Source of the DNA: Bacillus sp. V3B
GTDB lineage: Bacteria; Bacillota; Bacilli; Bacillales; Cytobacillaceae
NCBI RefSeq assembly: GCF_024494465.1
Contig: NZ_JAETXM010000017.1
Span: forward strand, 1 to 64,000
Direction of reading: 5' to 3'
Length of the DNA stretch: 64,000 bases
The position numbers and the translations under genes were made by a program. The number at the start of each line of letters is the position of its first letter. Positions within the stretch are counted from its first letter, which is position 1. The notes beneath the pieces were generated by a model. That model did not search any database. It saw nothing but the letters and a program-made list of their open reading frames with translations, and was not told where the DNA came from. Positions 51,107-61,005 of the stretch are shown one piece after another.

Positions 51107-51433
51107 TTAATTCGCTATATATCCATACTTTTCTAGCTCAGCATAAATCGTTTTTAAACGTGCATTACCTTCTCCAACTATCTTATCTTCAACTAGAATA
51201 ACTGGATAAAACATATCCTCATCAATGACTTTTTGAGCGAATTTTTTCTTTTCTTCATCTTCAATTGGTCGATAAATATCAGTGTAGGTGAATTCAAATG
51301 CTTGATTTGGATACTTGCGACTGATGGCAGCTTGAAGCCATTCATATGTTTCAATCGAAGAAGGCATATTAACACAACTTGCACAAATTTGTTCTGCTCC
51401 AAATATAGATATTTCAACAACTTTTTGACTCAT
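51107..51433 (-). CDS. yuzD: DUF1462 thioredoxin-like protein YuzD
   Basis: A 108-residue protein with a CxxC (GAEQICASCVNMPSS) at the start of a thioredoxin-like fold, and a cis-Pro-like MFYPVILVEDKIV. DUF1462. The CxxC and the neighbouring Fe-S genes yutI and yuzB suggest a redox or Fe-S role, unproven. Divergent from yutI, as in B. subtilis. Confidence 0.9.
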   Translation of the reverse strand: MSQKVVEISIFGAEQICASCVNMPSSIETYEWLQAAISRKYPNQAFEFTYTDIYRPIEDEEKKKFAQKVIDEDMFYPVILVEDKIVGEGNARLKTIYAELEKYGYIAN

Positions 51434-51600
51434 ATTATTCTCCCTCTCTTATAGACTACCATCATCATATTATAACCGTTTCTTTATGACAAAAACTTAA
51501 TTCAGTAAAATGGAGTTTAATGGATATTGGTTCTCATTTGTAGCTTTTTTTACTTTTACTGATTATAATATTAATATGTATAAGAAAGGAGAGGATAACT

Positions 51601-51837
51601 ATGTCAGAACAAACTATTTATACTCAAGTTATGGAAGTATTAGATAAATTACGTCCATTCCTTCTTCGTGATGGAGGAGATTGTGAACTAGTAGATATAG
51701 AAGATGGAATTGTTAAATTACGTCTTCTAGGAGCTTGTGGAAGCTGTCCAAGTTCAACTATTACATTAAAAGCGGGAATCGAACGTGCCCTCATTGAAGA
51801 AGTACCAGGAATTGTAGAAGTGGAACAAGTATTTTAA
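51601..51837 (+). CDS. yutI: NifU-like Fe-S scaffold/carrier protein YutI
   Basis: A 78-residue NifU C-terminal-type domain. The cluster ligands are in [30 protein letters not shown] is the family start. A dimer bridges one [4Fe-4S] cluster and hands it to targets. Target candidates in this window include lipoyl synthase. AAAGGAGAGG stands before the ATG. Confidence 0.94.
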   Translation: MSEQTIYTQVMEVLDKLRPFLLRDGGDCELVDIEDGIVKLRLLGACGSCPSSTITLKAGIERALIEEVPGIVEVEQVF

Positions 51838-51841
51838 ATAA

Positions 51842-51974
51842 AGGCTTTGTTCATGATTCATGTTGAAATATTGTCTTTGGAATATGTGGGTACGCATTTG
51901 ATTCGAATGAATAACTTAATCCACGCGTACTTCAAAAGCAATAAGAGCATCAACAATGTTGTTTAACATAGTCT
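51842..51974. repeat. M-type MITE (M9), full length
   Basis: 133 bases, GGCTTTGTTCATGATTCATG at the left and AACAATGTTGTTTAACATAG at the right, with a longer CGCATTTGATTCGAATGAAT centre. Begins four bases after the yutI stop. In B. subtilis yuxL occupies this place. Confidence 0.85.
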
Positions 51975-51995
51975 AAATAAAAGACGTAAGTTGAT

Positions 51996-52031
51996 TAAAA
52001 AAGCGACCCATCAAAGATGTGGTCGCTTTTC
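51996..52031 (-). terminator. Terminator of hom-thrC-thrB
   Basis: AAAAAGCGACC pairs with GGTCGCTTTT around a 12-base loop, just past the thrB stop on the minus strand. Confidence 0.85.
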
Positions 52032-52035
52032 ATTT

Positions 52036-52947
52036 TCAGATGCCAGTCATTGAGAAAACTTTACTTCCTGTCTGATCAATCTTTAGACTTAAGTAATCCA
52101 TATCAGGCAACCATTGCTTTAGACCTTCAATGACGGTCTCCGCACTACCAGGTTCTACTAAACAAAGTATAGTCGGCCCTGCACCACTTAATGCCACTCC
52201 GAACGCTCCATACTCAGGAGCCTTTTCTTCAATGATATCCATATGTGGTACAAGTTCACGACGATATGGTTGATGATAACGATCTTTTTTCATCATCTTA
52301 CCTGCAAGAGAATAGTCACCTTTCAATAACGATGCCACTAGAACATTCGATACTGCCCCAGCTGTTACAGCCTGCTGGAAAGAGATTTCAGTTGGTAATA
52401 CACCTCTTGCCTTCTTGGTTAATAACTCTTCTTGCGGTACAACAGCCACGATATCAAGATCGAGATCATCAAACATGACGACATCCACCGATTCTTCTGT
52501 TTGACAGCCGATGATCAATCCACCAAACAAAGACGCTCCGGCGTTATCCGGATGACCTTCTATGTCTGCTGCCATTTCAAACTTCTCCTGCTGTGATAGT
52601 TGTAAATCACAAAGTGAATCAGCTAGTTCAATTCCAGCAACAATGGCTGCTGCACTTGATCCAAGCCCTCTTGCAAGTGGAATCTCACTGTTTACCTTCA
52701 CTTTAGCTGGTGGTAATTCCTTTTGATACTTTTCAGCCGTTTTCATTGCCATTTGAATGATAAAGTTACTTTCATCACTTGGAAAAGTGGACATTTCCTT
52801 TGTTAGTGGAATAACCTGCCACTTGTCTGCTTTTTCAACCTCAAGAGTCAAATAAAGGTTCAACGCCATTCCTATCGAATCAAAGCCAGGGCCAAGATTG
52901 GCGGTACTGGCTGGGACCTTTATGATGAGCATGTCGCTCTCGCTCAT
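52036..52947 (-). CDS. thrB: Homoserine kinase
   Basis: A 303-residue GHMP kinase making O-phosphohomoserine. [20 protein letters not shown] near the start, the ATP loop [16 protein letters not shown], and the C-terminal [16 protein letters not shown] are all in place. Overlaps thrC by four bases (ATGA), last gene of hom-thrC-thrB. Same order as in B. subtilis. Confidence 0.96.
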   Translation of the reverse strand: MSESDMLIIKVPASTANLGPGFDSIGMALNLYLTLEVEKADKWQVIPLTKEMSTFPSDESNFIIQMAMKTAEKYQKELPPAKVKVNSEIPLARGLGSSAAAIVAGIELADSLCDLQLSQQEKFEMAADIEGHPDNAGASLFGGLIIGCQTEESVDVVMFDDLDLDIVAVVPQEELLTKKARGVLPTEISFQQAVTAGAVSNVLVASLLKGDYSLAGKMMKKDRYHQPYRRELVPHMDIIEEKAPEYGAFGVALSGAGPTILCLVEPGSAETVIEGLKQWLPDMDYLSLKIDQTGSKVFSMTGI

Positions 52948-54005
52948 ATTGTAACAACTCCCTTAATATGTTCGGCAACTAGTTTTTCATCATTGGGTAA
53001 CTTAACAGGTTTGATCGTACTATAATCAATTGCTGTATTCGGGTCTTTTAATCCATTACCAGTCAAGATAGCAACCACTTTTGAACCAGCTGGAATAGAA
53101 CCATTTTGAACCGATTTATAAACACCAGCTAAAGAAGCACATGATCCTGGCTCAGCAAAAACACCTTCTGTTGCAGCAATCTTACGGTATGCCGAAATAA
53201 TTTCTTCATCCGTCACTTCATCAATCTTTCCTGTTGATTCTTCAGCTGCAGCTACCGCTAATTTCCAGCTAGCTGGGTTACCGATTCGAATCGCTGTTGC
53301 AATCGTTTCTGGATTTTCAATGACTTCATTTCGTACAATAGCCGCTGCTCCCTCTGCTTCGAAACCGTACATTTTTGGCAAACCTGTTTGTTTTTTCTCG
53401 TTGTATTCTTTAAACCCTTTCCAATAAGCACTAATATTTCCGGCATTTCCAACAGGAATAGCAAGAATATCAGGTGCCGCTCCCAAAGTATCGCACACCT
53501 CAAAAGCAGCTGTTTTTTGACCTTCTAAACGATAAGGATTCACCGAGTTCACAAGTGCAACAGGCTCTGTTTCACTAATATTTCGCACCATTTGCAGAGC
53601 TTGATCGAAGTTTCCTTCAATAGAAATAATTTCAGCTCCGTACATAACAGCTTGAGCAAGCTTCCCCATCGCAATTTTACCTTCAGGTATAACAACGATA
53701 CAGCGGATTCCTGCTCTAGCAGCATAAGCTGCCGCTGCTGCAGACGTATTCCCTGTTGAAGCACAAATAATAGTATCATTGCCTTCTTCAATTGCCTTTG
53801 CAACAGCCATTACCATACCGCGATCTTTAAAGGAACCCGTTGGATTGATTCCTTCTGTTTTCACATACAGATCAATTCCCCATTCTTTTGATAATGTACT
53901 CAAATGAATAAGCGGTGTATTTCCTTCATGCAATGTTAATTTCGGTGTTTTATCTGTTATTGGTAAAAACTCCTGGTACTCCTCTATTAGTCCCTTCCAA
54001 CTCAT
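52944..54005 (-). CDS. thrC: Threonine synthase
   Basis: A 353-residue PLP enzyme converting O-phosphohomoserine to threonine. PLP lysine in [36 protein letters not shown] for the cofactor, [15 protein letters not shown] and [11 protein letters not shown]. Overlaps hom and thrB by four bases each, a tightly coupled operon. Confidence 0.96.
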   Translation of the reverse strand: MSWKGLIEEYQEFLPITDKTPKLTLHEGNTPLIHLSTLSKEWGIDLYVKTEGINPTGSFKDRGMVMAVAKAIEEGNDTIICASTGNTSAAAAAYAARAGIRCIVVIPEGKIAMGKLAQAVMYGAEIISIEGNFDQALQMVRNISETEPVALVNSVNPYRLEGQKTAAFEVCDTLGAAPDILAIPVGNAGNISAYWKGFKEYNEKKQTGLPKMYGFEAEGAAAIVRNEVIENPETIATAIRIGNPASWKLAVAAAEESTGKIDEVTDEEIISAYRKIAATEGVFAEPGSCASLAGVYKSVQNGSIPAGSKVVAILTGNGLKDPNTAIDYSTIKPVKLPNDEKLVAEHIKGVVTI

Positions 54006-55300
54006 TGATGTGAGCCCCTTTCTACACGATACGAACTCTTGATAGTCTTTACTGATTTCAAATCATTTAATCGGACTAAAACATCATCGAAATCCTGTTT
54101 TGAGGCATGGTGAGTTACTAAGACAATTTCAGCTACTTCCCTTTTCTTAACAGGTAACTGAAGAATTTTTTCAAAACTAATATTATTTTCTGCGAAGAGA
54201 GAGGTAATCTCTGCAAACACGCCCGTTTCATCAGAAACATGTAATCTTAAAAAGTGTTTTGAAAACATTTCTTTTGGTTTTTTTAATTTTTTCGGATATT
54301 GTGGTGGAACAGCACTTTTTCCATTCACACCAAGCTGCATATTTTTCATCACGGTAACGGCATCAGACATAATGGATGTTGCAGTCGGCAAACTTCCTGC
54401 ACCAGGGCCATAAAACATCGTTTCTCCAACAGCTTCTCCACATACATAAACTGCATTATATTCATCGTGTACAGAAGCAAGTGGATGTGCATCAGATAAA
54501 AAGGCTGGCTCTACACTTACCTCTACCTTATCTCCATCTTGCTGAGCAATACCAATCAGCTTCATTGTATATCCAAGCTGTTTCCCATATTGTATGTCTT
54601 CTTCAGTAATCGTTGTGATTCCTTTAACAGACACATCATCCAAGGCAATCTCCATTGAGAATCCTAGCGTAGCAAGGATTGTCATTTTCCGTGCTGCGTC
54701 TAGTCCTTCTACATCTGAAGTTGGATCTGCCTCAGCGAACCCTAGATCCTGAGCTTCCTTCAACACGTCTTCATAGGCAGCACCATTCTTGCTCATTTTT
54801 GATAAAATGAAGTTCGTTGTTCCGTTAACAATTCCCATCATCTTTGTAATCCGATCAGATGAAAGACCCTCTACGATACTTCTAATAATAGGGATTCCAC
54901 CCGCCACACTTGCTTCAAAAAACAAATCACAATTATTTTCAGATGCAACGGTTAAAAGCTCTGCCCCGTGGAGAGCCATCAAATCTTTATTTGCTGTTAC
55001 GACATGTTTTTTATTTTTTAAGGCTTGTAATAAGTGAACTCTTGTTTGCTCAACTCCACCCATTACTTCAATAATAACATCAATTTCCGGATCGGATATA
55101 ATATCATTTACATCAGTTGTTAATACTGATGGATCTACCTTTATTGCCCGTTCTCTTTTCAAGTCATGAACGAGTATTTTCTTTACTTTTACTGGACAGC
55201 CGATTTGATGCATAAGCTTATCCTGATGATTCTCTATAATTTGAACGACTCCTGAACCAACTGTGCCAAGGCCCAATAAACCAATTGAGATTTCATTCAT
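54002..55300 (-). CDS. hom: Homoserine dehydrogenase
   Basis: A 432-residue enzyme reducing aspartate semialdehyde to homoserine. NAD(P) motif [85 protein letters not shown]. Residues about 350-425 form an ACT domain ([18 protein letters not shown]), so feedback by threonine is likely. First gene of the operon. Preceded by TTAGGAGGG-like site. Confidence 0.96.
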   Translation of the reverse strand: MNEISIGLLGLGTVGSGVVQIIENHQDKLMHQIGCPVKVKKILVHDLKRERAIKVDPSVLTTDVNDIISDPEIDVIIEVMGGVEQTRVHLLQALKNKKHVVTANKDLMALHGAELLTVASENNCDLFFEASVAGGIPIIRSIVEGLSSDRITKMMGIVNGTTNFILSKMSKNGAAYEDVLKEAQDLGFAEADPTSDVEGLDAARKMTILATLGFSMEIALDDVSVKGITTITEEDIQYGKQLGYTMKLIGIAQQDGDKVEVSVEPAFLSDAHPLASVHDEYNAVYVCGEAVGETMFYGPGAGSLPTATSIMSDAVTVMKNMQLGVNGKSAVPPQYPKKLKKPKEMFSKHFLRLHVSDETGVFAEITSLFAENNISFEKILQLPVKKREVAEIVLVTHHASKQDFDDVLVRLNDLKSVKTIKSSYRVERGSHQ

Positions 55301-55527
55301 TAGCTTGCCCTCCCTATTGCTGTACTTTTTGAATGTACAAATGTTTGTATATAGTAGACATTATAGTGTGAATAAAGATGTTTTACAAGGGACAATTTTA
55401 CACTATAAACAAATGTAAACGTTTCCTTTGCTTATTTATTCTTATTTTTCAGGCTTAGAAATTTTTAAAATAACTTTTTCGTATAGATTGAATATTTTCC
55501 AAATAATGTCCTCCCATTTTGTTTATT

Positions 55528-55660
55528 AGCTTTGTTAAACAATCTTGTTGTTTCTCTATAATCCTTTAGTATACACAGGCATTAGGTTATTCACGAAATA
55601 AAATGAATGCTGTGCATACATCAAAGGCCATTTATCAACAATGATCATTAACACAGCCTA
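55528..55660. repeat. M-type MITE (M10), full length
   Basis: GCTTTGTTAAACAATCTTGT at the left, ATTTATCAACAATGATCATT then AACACAGCCT at the right. It lies in the 650-base gap between hom and yutH, where otherwise only the hairpin at 55808 was noticed. Confidence 0.85.
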
Positions 55661-55807
55661 TTTATTAAGCTATGCTCTACAAGGGTTTATCCTAAATATG
55701 TATAGCTTCTTTCAATAACTTTTCCGCTTGTTCCTAATATTAATATTATACTGCTAAAACAGAAAATTGCATAATATAATTGAGCAGCAAGGGTTAACAT
55801 GAACGAT

Positions 55808-55888
55808 AAAAGGGTCTGATCTAGCCATGCCCGATCTTATTTCAAAAGAAAAATAAGATCGAGTCATTACGATTAGAATCAGACCCTT
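55808..55888. repeat. Compound hairpin (AGGGTCTGAT family)
   Basis: AAGGGTCTGAT (outer) pairs with ATCAGACCCTT, and inside it CGATCTTATTT pairs with AAATAAGATCG around a short loop. An H-type element, 70 bases beyond the yutH stop; on either strand it could stop transcription. Confidence 0.65.
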
Positions 55889-55956
55889 ATGAAGGCTCCA
55901 GCATTTCATTTTCCAATTAATATTTTGAAAAGGGTGTAGGGTAGAAGCCATAGTAT

Positions 55957-56961
55957 TTACAGCCAGTCAAGTTTAGGAATATGATACGTCCGTACCGGTA
56001 CTTCAATGAGTTGAAAAAAATATTGCAGGAATTTTTCTGTTTCATTTGAATGCTTCAAATATTTTTCCAAGCGTTCTGTTAGAAAGCGTTGTTTTTGTTC
56101 GGATGTTGTGGAATAATAATCCTCCACACATTCAACATAATGAAGTGGAAATAGGAGTCTTGCATATAATAATCGACACGCAAAGGAACTTAGCGGTTCA
56201 ACGGATTGATATTCCGCAAAGAAACGTTGTACATCGGGTTGATATGTTCGATAGTTATAATGATACCGTTCTCTCGTCCATTCAGCTAAATCACGACTAC
56301 AATGATCAAAAACCCAATCTATTGGGTTTCTCACCCATGCGTCATCTGCCCATGAATGAATAGAAAAACGAGTGTGACAAACTGTTCCACTATCAATTGC
56401 TTGTGGTTCATCATCGAGCTCTGTATCAACTAAATATTGGATCGCATTTTCGCTAATTGCCATATAATAGGAAAAAGATTCTATAAACATACGGTCAAAT
56501 TCACTTTCTGGTTGTTGAAAAAGCATATTATTCCATACTTTTTCCATTTGATCTATTCTCATTTCCCATAATTTTTTCCATTGTCCAATTCGGCTGACCT
56601 TTTGAACAGGAAAAAGAATAGATCTCCCTCGATAGTGGAATTTAGCCAATTTTCTTCCTATTCGAGTTGTTGTTTTTAGACGGGTAGGATCATAAGTCAG
56701 GACACAGTATTTGCCCGACTCCCACTCTATCAATCGGCTGTTTTCTTTTGTATAGAGAAATGTACCAACTGACTGATCACCACTTTCTTTAAAATGTTTA
56801 GCTATTTGCTCTAATTCTGTCAGTTCTTCTTCATCGAAAGGATCAACGGGGATCAATATAAATTGCTGTTTTTCTTTTTTACAGGATTGGTACTGACCAA
56901 TTGGTGTCGATTCAATCGCATCAATTCCATAATGTTTATGGAGTAGTTTTTGAAACATCCT
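55957..56961 (-). CDS. yutH: Spore coat-associated protein YutH (kinase-like fold)
   Basis: About 334 residues, related to the CotS/YutH/YsxE family of aminoglycoside-phosphotransferase-like spore proteins. Visible: KLAKFHYRGRS, ICHTRFSIHSWADDAWVRNP-type catalytic-loop region (reads VCHTRFSIHSW), IDWVFDHCSRDLAEW. The canonical HGD loop is degenerate (HTRF), so kinase activity is doubtful. ATG 56961 is chosen because GAGGTG lies six bases before it, while ATG 56994 has no site. Expected in the mother cell at the spore coat. Confidence 0.87.
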   Translation of the reverse strand, partial: RMFQKLLHKHYGIDAIESTPIGQYQSCKKEKQQFILIPVDPFDEEELTELEQIAKHFKESGDQSVGTFLYTKENSRLIEWESGKYCVLTYDPTRLKTTTRIGRKLAKFHYRGRSILFPVQKVSRIGQWKKLWEMRIDQMEKVWNNMLFQQPESEFDRMFIESFSYYMAISENAIQYLVDTELDDEPQAIDSGTVCHTRFSIHSWADDAWVRNPIDWVFDHCSRDLAEWTRERYHYNYRTYQPDVQRFFAEYQSVEPLSSFACRLLYARLLFPLHYVECVEDYYSTTSEQKQRFLTERLEKYLKHSNETEKFLQYFFQLIEVPVRTYHIPKLDWL

Positions 56962-57198
56962 TCCCACCTCAGCTTTATCAGGTATTTCCTTCATTTGGGG
57001 AGTCGTGTCAGAGTATCACAGATTGAAATTTGGCATAATTTAAATAAATTGATAGAATAATCCTATTACAACTTTTTTACGACCTTTATGACACCATTTA
57101 TTTTCTCCTTTATATTTATGACAAGGAATGAGGAAACTTGTGCTTTTCTTAAATTTAAAGGATAGAGAATTAAAAATATTAGGAAAAAGGTGAAACGA

Positions 57199-57702
57199 AT
57201 GAGCAAAGAGGAAAAAGTCATTGATCTAACCGAACAAACAGCAAGAAAATGGCTTATGGATAGAGGAGTTAAAACAAAGGAAATTGCCGATCTTGTTTAT
57301 TTCCTGCAAAAAGATTACCATAAGAACCTTAAAATAGAAGACTGTTTACACAATGTTGAACGAGTGATTTCAAAAAGAGAAGTTCAAAACGCTATTTTAA
57401 CAGGAATTCAATTGGATATGTTAGCGGAAAAGGGAATGCTTGAACAACCGCTACAATCCATTATTGATACAGACGAAGGTCTTTATGGGGTTGATGAGGT
57501 CCTTGCCTTTTCGATTGTGAATGTATACGGCTCTATCGGCTTCACAAATTATGGATATATTGATAAGTTAAAGCCTGGTATTCTAAAAGATCTAAATGAC
57601 AAATCATCCGGTAAATGTCATACTTTTCTTGATGATATCGTCGGAGCAATTGCTGCCGCTGCATCAAGTCGACTTGCCCACCGCATTGAAAATGTTGAAT
57701 AA
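57199..57702 (+). CDS. yutG: Phosphatidylglycerophosphatase A-like protein (YutG)
   Basis: A 167-residue PgpA-family protein. DEVLAFSIVNVYGSIGFTNY and HTFLDDIVGAIAAAASSRLAHR are conserved, with the acidic pair in TFLDDIVG. The first 80 residues are a soluble helical region typical of the YutG group. May dephosphorylate phosphatidylglycerophosphate, though many YutG homologues are untested. ATG 57199 has AAAGGTG six bases upstream; GTG 57190 is inside that site. Divergent from yutH. Confidence 0.88.
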   Translation: MSKEEKVIDLTEQTARKWLMDRGVKTKEIADLVYFLQKDYHKNLKIEDCLHNVERVISKREVQNAILTGIQLDMLAEKGMLEQPLQSIIDTDEGLYGVDEVLAFSIVNVYGSIGFTNYGYIDKLKPGILKDLNDKSSGKCHTFLDDIVGAIAAAASSRLAHRIENVE

Positions 57703-57713
57703 GATGATTCCAA

Positions 57714-57746
57714 AATAAAAAAGCACGCAAGAACGTGCTTTTTTAT
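57714..57746. terminator. Bidirectional terminator yutG/yutF
   Basis: AAAAAAGCACG pairs with CGTGCTTTTTT around CAAGAA. Confidence 0.88.
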
Positions 57747-58513
57747 TTGATTTCCCATTGATCCAGACTGTCTACTACATAGGTTGGCTTCTTCTCATAT
57801 CCTAGCAGTAGTTCCTTCGTTGTAACACCTGTATGGACAAGCAAAGTATCCATATCTGCATTCATGCCTGCCATAATATCCGTATCGTAATAATCCCCAA
57901 TCATTAATGTCTCTTCTTTCTTCGTTCCAAGCACTTTCAAAGCCTGTTCCATAATAATAGACTCCGGCTTCCCAATAAAAATGGGTTGCGTTTGTGTTGA
58001 AACCGTAAGAACAGAAGTTAACGACCCATTCCCTGGCAGTAATCCTCTTTCAGTTGGGATCGCAATATCTGCATTTGTTGAAACAAAGGTGGCCCCATTA
58101 CGAATTGCTAAGCAAGCAACCGCAAATTTTTCATAACTTATGGAATGATCAATCCCTATAACAACAAAATCAGCTTTTTCATTCCCGAAGGATAAGCCTT
58201 TTTCTTTGATTGCTGTCAAAATACCCTCTTCACCAATCACATATACCGATGCATCGTTCTTTTGTTCATATATATAGTTAGCTGTCGCCTGACTTGTTGT
58301 AAAAACCTGTTTCTCTTCTGTTTGAATACCAAAGCCACTAAGTTTTTCTGCGACTTGTCCAGGTGTTCTTGAAGAGTTATTCGTGACAAATAAATAAGGC
58401 AAGTGAAGTTGATTAAGTTTTTTAACAAAGTCTGCTGCCTCTTGAATCACTTCTTTTCCTCGATACATGGTTCCATCTAAATCAATTAAATAACCTTGAT
58501 ATTTTTTTGTCAT
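57743..58513 (-). CDS. yutF: HAD-superfamily phosphatase, NagD/AraL type (YutF)
   Basis: A 256-residue class IIA HAD phosphatase. Motif I LIDLDGTMYRGKE (two Asp), motif II FVTNNSSRTP, motif III lysine in FIGKPE, motif IV MIGDYYDTDIMAG. A C2 cap domain lies between motifs II and III. Acts on small phosphorylated compounds such as nucleotides or sugar phosphates. GGGGGGTG precedes the ATG. End of a probable operon EAL gene-yutE-regulator-yutF. Confidence 0.93.
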   Translation of the reverse strand: MTKKYQGYLIDLDGTMYRGKEVIQEAADFVKKLNQLHLPYLFVTNNSSRTPGQVAEKLSGFGIQTEEKQVFTTSQATANYIYEQKNDASVYVIGEEGILTAIKEKGLSFGNEKADFVVIGIDHSISYEKFAVACLAIRNGATFVSTNADIAIPTERGLLPGNGSLTSVLTVSTQTQPIFIGKPESIIMEQALKVLGTKKEETLMIGDYYDTDIMAGMNADMDTLLVHTGVTTKELLLGYEKKPTYVVDSLDQWEIK

Positions 58514-58565
58514 TCATTCACCCCCCATAAATATAGTGTACATGTTGTATGATTGTGGGTAACGG

Positions 58566-59192
58566 TTATGTTCTCTCTTCGATTGTGTAATGGCAACATG
58601 TATGTCCCTCTGCCATAGAGGATAAGGTCGTTAAATCTGCACCTAGATATTTTCGGATAAAACTATGCTCCGATTGACATATCTGTGGAAATCCCTTTGC
58701 AATTTCAACATATGGACAGTTTAATTCTTTAAAATGAATCATCCCGTCTTTGTTCTCTATACTTGGCATATAGCCTTCATATTCCTGAATACGTCTTAAG
58801 TTTTCTATTCTCTCCTTAAAGGATTCTTCCTTTTGATCAAGTTTATACTGCTCGATAAAACGTTCTTTCTTTTTTAGTAATATATCATTGATCAGTTGTT
58901 CTTGGCCTGCTTCTTTCAAACCTTGGAGAATTTCGAGACTAAACTCTTTATATTTTTTAGGAAAAAAGTCTTCCCCCTGTTCGGCAAGTTGATATACTTT
59001 AGAGGGTCTTCCTATTGTTTGTTTTTTGACGTTTGAACGAATAAGCTTGTCACGTTCCAATGTTTGAATATGTCTTCTAACCGCCATCTCAGTTATCCCT
59101 AACTCGTTTGCAAGTTCCATAATGGTCAGACTTCCATTTTTCTTTAAGAGCGATAGTATTTGTTCCTTTGTATTTCGTGTATTCATTAACAT
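58566..59192 (-). CDS. HTH transcriptional regulator with C-terminal Cys cluster (SufR-like)
   Basis: About 208 residues. N-terminal winged helix (TKEQILSLLKKNGSLTIMEL, GITEMAVRRHIQTLERDKLI, TIGRPSKVYQLAEQG). The middle is a helical dimerisation part. The C-terminal region holds C-x12-C (LNCPYVEIAKGFPQIC) followed 26 residues later by CC (GHTCCHYTI). Cyanobacterial and mycobacterial SufR use C-x12-C-x13-C-x14-C to hold a [4Fe-4S] cluster; spacing here is similar but the third Cys differs. Likely an Fe-S or metal sensor. AAGGAAGGTG precedes ATG 59192. In B. subtilis no gene stands here between yutF and yutE. Confidence 0.8.
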   Translation of the reverse strand: MLMNTRNTKEQILSLLKKNGSLTIMELANELGITEMAVRRHIQTLERDKLIRSNVKKQTIGRPSKVYQLAEQGEDFFPKKYKEFSLEILQGLKEAGQEQLINDILLKKKERFIEQYKLDQKEESFKERIENLRRIQEYEGYMPSIENKDGMIHFKELNCPYVEIAKGFPQICQSEHSFIRKYLGADLTTLSSMAEGHTCCHYTIEERT

Positions 59193-59231
59193 GCTTTTCA
59201 CCTTCCTTTAAATGACAGGTATACACTCACA

Positions 59232-59669
59232 TTACCGTTTAAATGCGGTGACTGGACCTAATTCATTTTCCATATATGTCCTGACATTTGGCGCAAAACG
59301 TTTTAACATCATTAATTCACTTTGAAATATCTCAATAAGTTCAAGATGATTCACATTTGTATAGGATTGCTGTAGATTTTTCCGAAATGAAACCACTCGC
59401 TTATAGCTTTTACTCATTTCTGACGTAATCACTTTCTCATCCTCTAATATATCAATGATATCCTCATAGCTCCCTGGGTCGCGCATGATAAAACCATCAA
59501 TGATACTATTCCCGACATCTAACATGGATTCAATGACCATTTGGAGAAGTCTCTCTAATGCTGCCTTTTCAATATCTGTAGTCCATTCTTTCTTCTCTTC
59601 AAATAAGCAAATCCGACTCTCTATATAAAGTAATATTTCTTCGATTTTATCTCTGTCAACAAAATACAA
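59232..59669 (-). CDS. yutE: HepT/DUF86-family protein YutE, catalytic motif altered
   Basis: A 145-residue four-helix HEPN protein. ALERLLQMVIESMLDVGNSI and VVSFRKNLQQSYTNVNHLEL match the DUF86 pattern. HepT toxins use an R-x4-6-H-x-Y ribonuclease motif; here it reads RKNLQQSY, with the His replaced. There is no MNT antitoxin gene next to it. TTG start with GGGTG eight bases upstream. Likely a non-toxic housekeeping member; function unknown. Co-transcribed with the EAL gene (22 bases) and the regulator (39 bases). Confidence 0.87.
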   Translation of the reverse strand: MYFVDRDKIEEILLYIESRICLFEEKKEWTTDIEKAALERLLQMVIESMLDVGNSIIDGFIMRDPGSYEDIIDILEDEKVITSEMSKSYKRVVSFRKNLQQSYTNVNHLELIEIFQSELMMLKRFAPNVRTYMENELGPVTAFKR

Positions 59670-59691
59670 TCTTTTTCACCCTTCCCCTATT

Positions 59692-61005
59692 TTACAATGA
59701 TGATAGCAATTGATGATTAAAGACGGCTGGACGTGCAAAGTAATATCCCTGTGCGAAATCAACTTTATGGCGAGACAGCAAAATGGCTTCTTCCTCTTTT
59801 TCAATCCCTTCCGCAACCACTCTTGACCCCACTTCTTTTGCAATAAGAAGTATGCCTTTTAACATGGACTCATTAACTGAGTTTTCATGTATATTTTGAA
59901 TAACGGAACGATCAATCTTAATAATCTCAGGTAGTATTTCCCCAATTGATTGGAAACTAGAATAACCCGACCCTGTGTCATCTAAAGCAAAACGAAACCC
60001 TAGAGTTCGCAATAGGTTTATGTTATAGATCAAATCTTTCTTTTCATCAACTGTATCTTGTTCTGTCATTTCGATGATTAATTTATTCGGATTTATCATT
60101 ATAAATTGATCTAACAAACGTTTTAAATCCTGAACAAAATGCTTGTTTCCTAATGTTAAAGGTGTACAATTAACAAAAACCTTTTGTTTACAATTTGTTT
60201 CCTTGATCTTTTCAAATACTTTTTCCAGAATAAGCATTTCTAGTTCATATAAATTTCCTGTTTGCCTCGCAACAGAAAACAAACGCAGTGGCATTTCCAA
60301 ATTTGTTCCCTCTGGACCCCTTGTCAGCATTTCCCATGCTCGAATTTCTTTCGTCTGCATATCTACAATAGGCTGTCCCAAAAGACGAACATTCTTTTTA
60401 GAAACAATTTTACTCATCTCATACAGCATTTCATTATATTCACTTCGCACTCGTTTCTCAGCCATTGTCAGTGCTTGCTGACGTGCGATATAAATGGCTT
60501 CCTGAATCGATTCATATCTCTTCTCAATAAACATATATCCTTTATCAAATACGAAATGAATATCTGCCATTTCTACCATTAATAATCTATTCATATGCAA
60601 ATGTAATTTCTTCATTAAGGTATCAATATCCACGATATTACTTTTTTCATCTTCTTCATTGACTTGTATATATAAGGAAAATCCTTCACTAAAATGATAG
60701 TCCATGAGGATGATATCATCTTTTCTGAATTCTCGTTTAATCAGTTCATAAAACACTTTCTTCATACGGTGAATAATCTTCTCTGTCTCCTTAGCTCCAT
60801 ACCGCTGTGTCAAATCAAATAAATTTTTGATTTTATAAACAACCATAGCAACTTCATATCCCTTATTAAACGCATTCGAAACCCCTTCAATAATAGGATC
60901 TCTTATAACAAAACGCGGTGGAAAATAACGAATTTGATGGAGAGGAAGAAAAAGCTTTCCCCAGTGAACAGATTTACTTAATTTCCTAAAGATTCTTCTA
61001 ACCAT
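59692..61005 (-). CDS. Degenerate GGDEF plus EAL-domain protein
   Basis: A 437-residue soluble protein. Residues 30-180 have the GGDEF fold pattern (YEVAMVVYKIKNLFDLTQRYG) but the signature loop is FSEGF, so no cyclase activity is expected. Residues 195-435 form an EAL domain: EML in place of EAL in RAWEMLTRGPEG, FVNCTPLTL (Asn), IIEMTEQ (Glu), FALDDTGSGYSS (Asp pair), EIIKIDRS (Lys), RVVAEGIE (Glu), FAQGYYFARP. Metal and catalytic residues look mostly kept, so c-di-GMP hydrolysis or binding is possible. First gene of the operon with yutE. Absent from this site in B. subtilis. Confidence 0.87.
   Translation of the reverse strand: MVRRIFRKLSKSVHWGKLFLPLHQIRYFPPRFVIRDPIIEGVSNAFNKGYEVAMVVYKIKNLFDLTQRYGAKETEKIIHRMKKVFYELIKREFRKDDIILMDYHFSEGFSLYIQVNEEDEKSNIVDIDTLMKKLHLHMNRLLMVEMADIHFVFDKGYMFIEKRYESIQEAIYIARQQALTMAEKRVRSEYNEMLYEMSKIVSKKNVRLLGQPIVDMQTKEIRAWEMLTRGPEGTNLEMPLRLFSVARQTGNLYELEMLILEKVFEKIKETNCKQKVFVNCTPLTLGNKHFVQDLKRLLDQFIMINPNKLIIEMTEQDTVDEKKDLIYNINLLRTLGFRFALDDTGSGYSSFQSIGEILPEIIKIDRSVIQNIHENSVNESMLKGILLIAKEVGSRVVAEGIEKEEEAILLSRHKVDFAQGYYFARPAVFNHQLLSSL

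Noticed and set aside
59232-59669. Active HepT-MNT toxin-antitoxin system at yutE
   Set aside because: No nucleotidyltransferase partner is adjacent and the catalytic His is absent.
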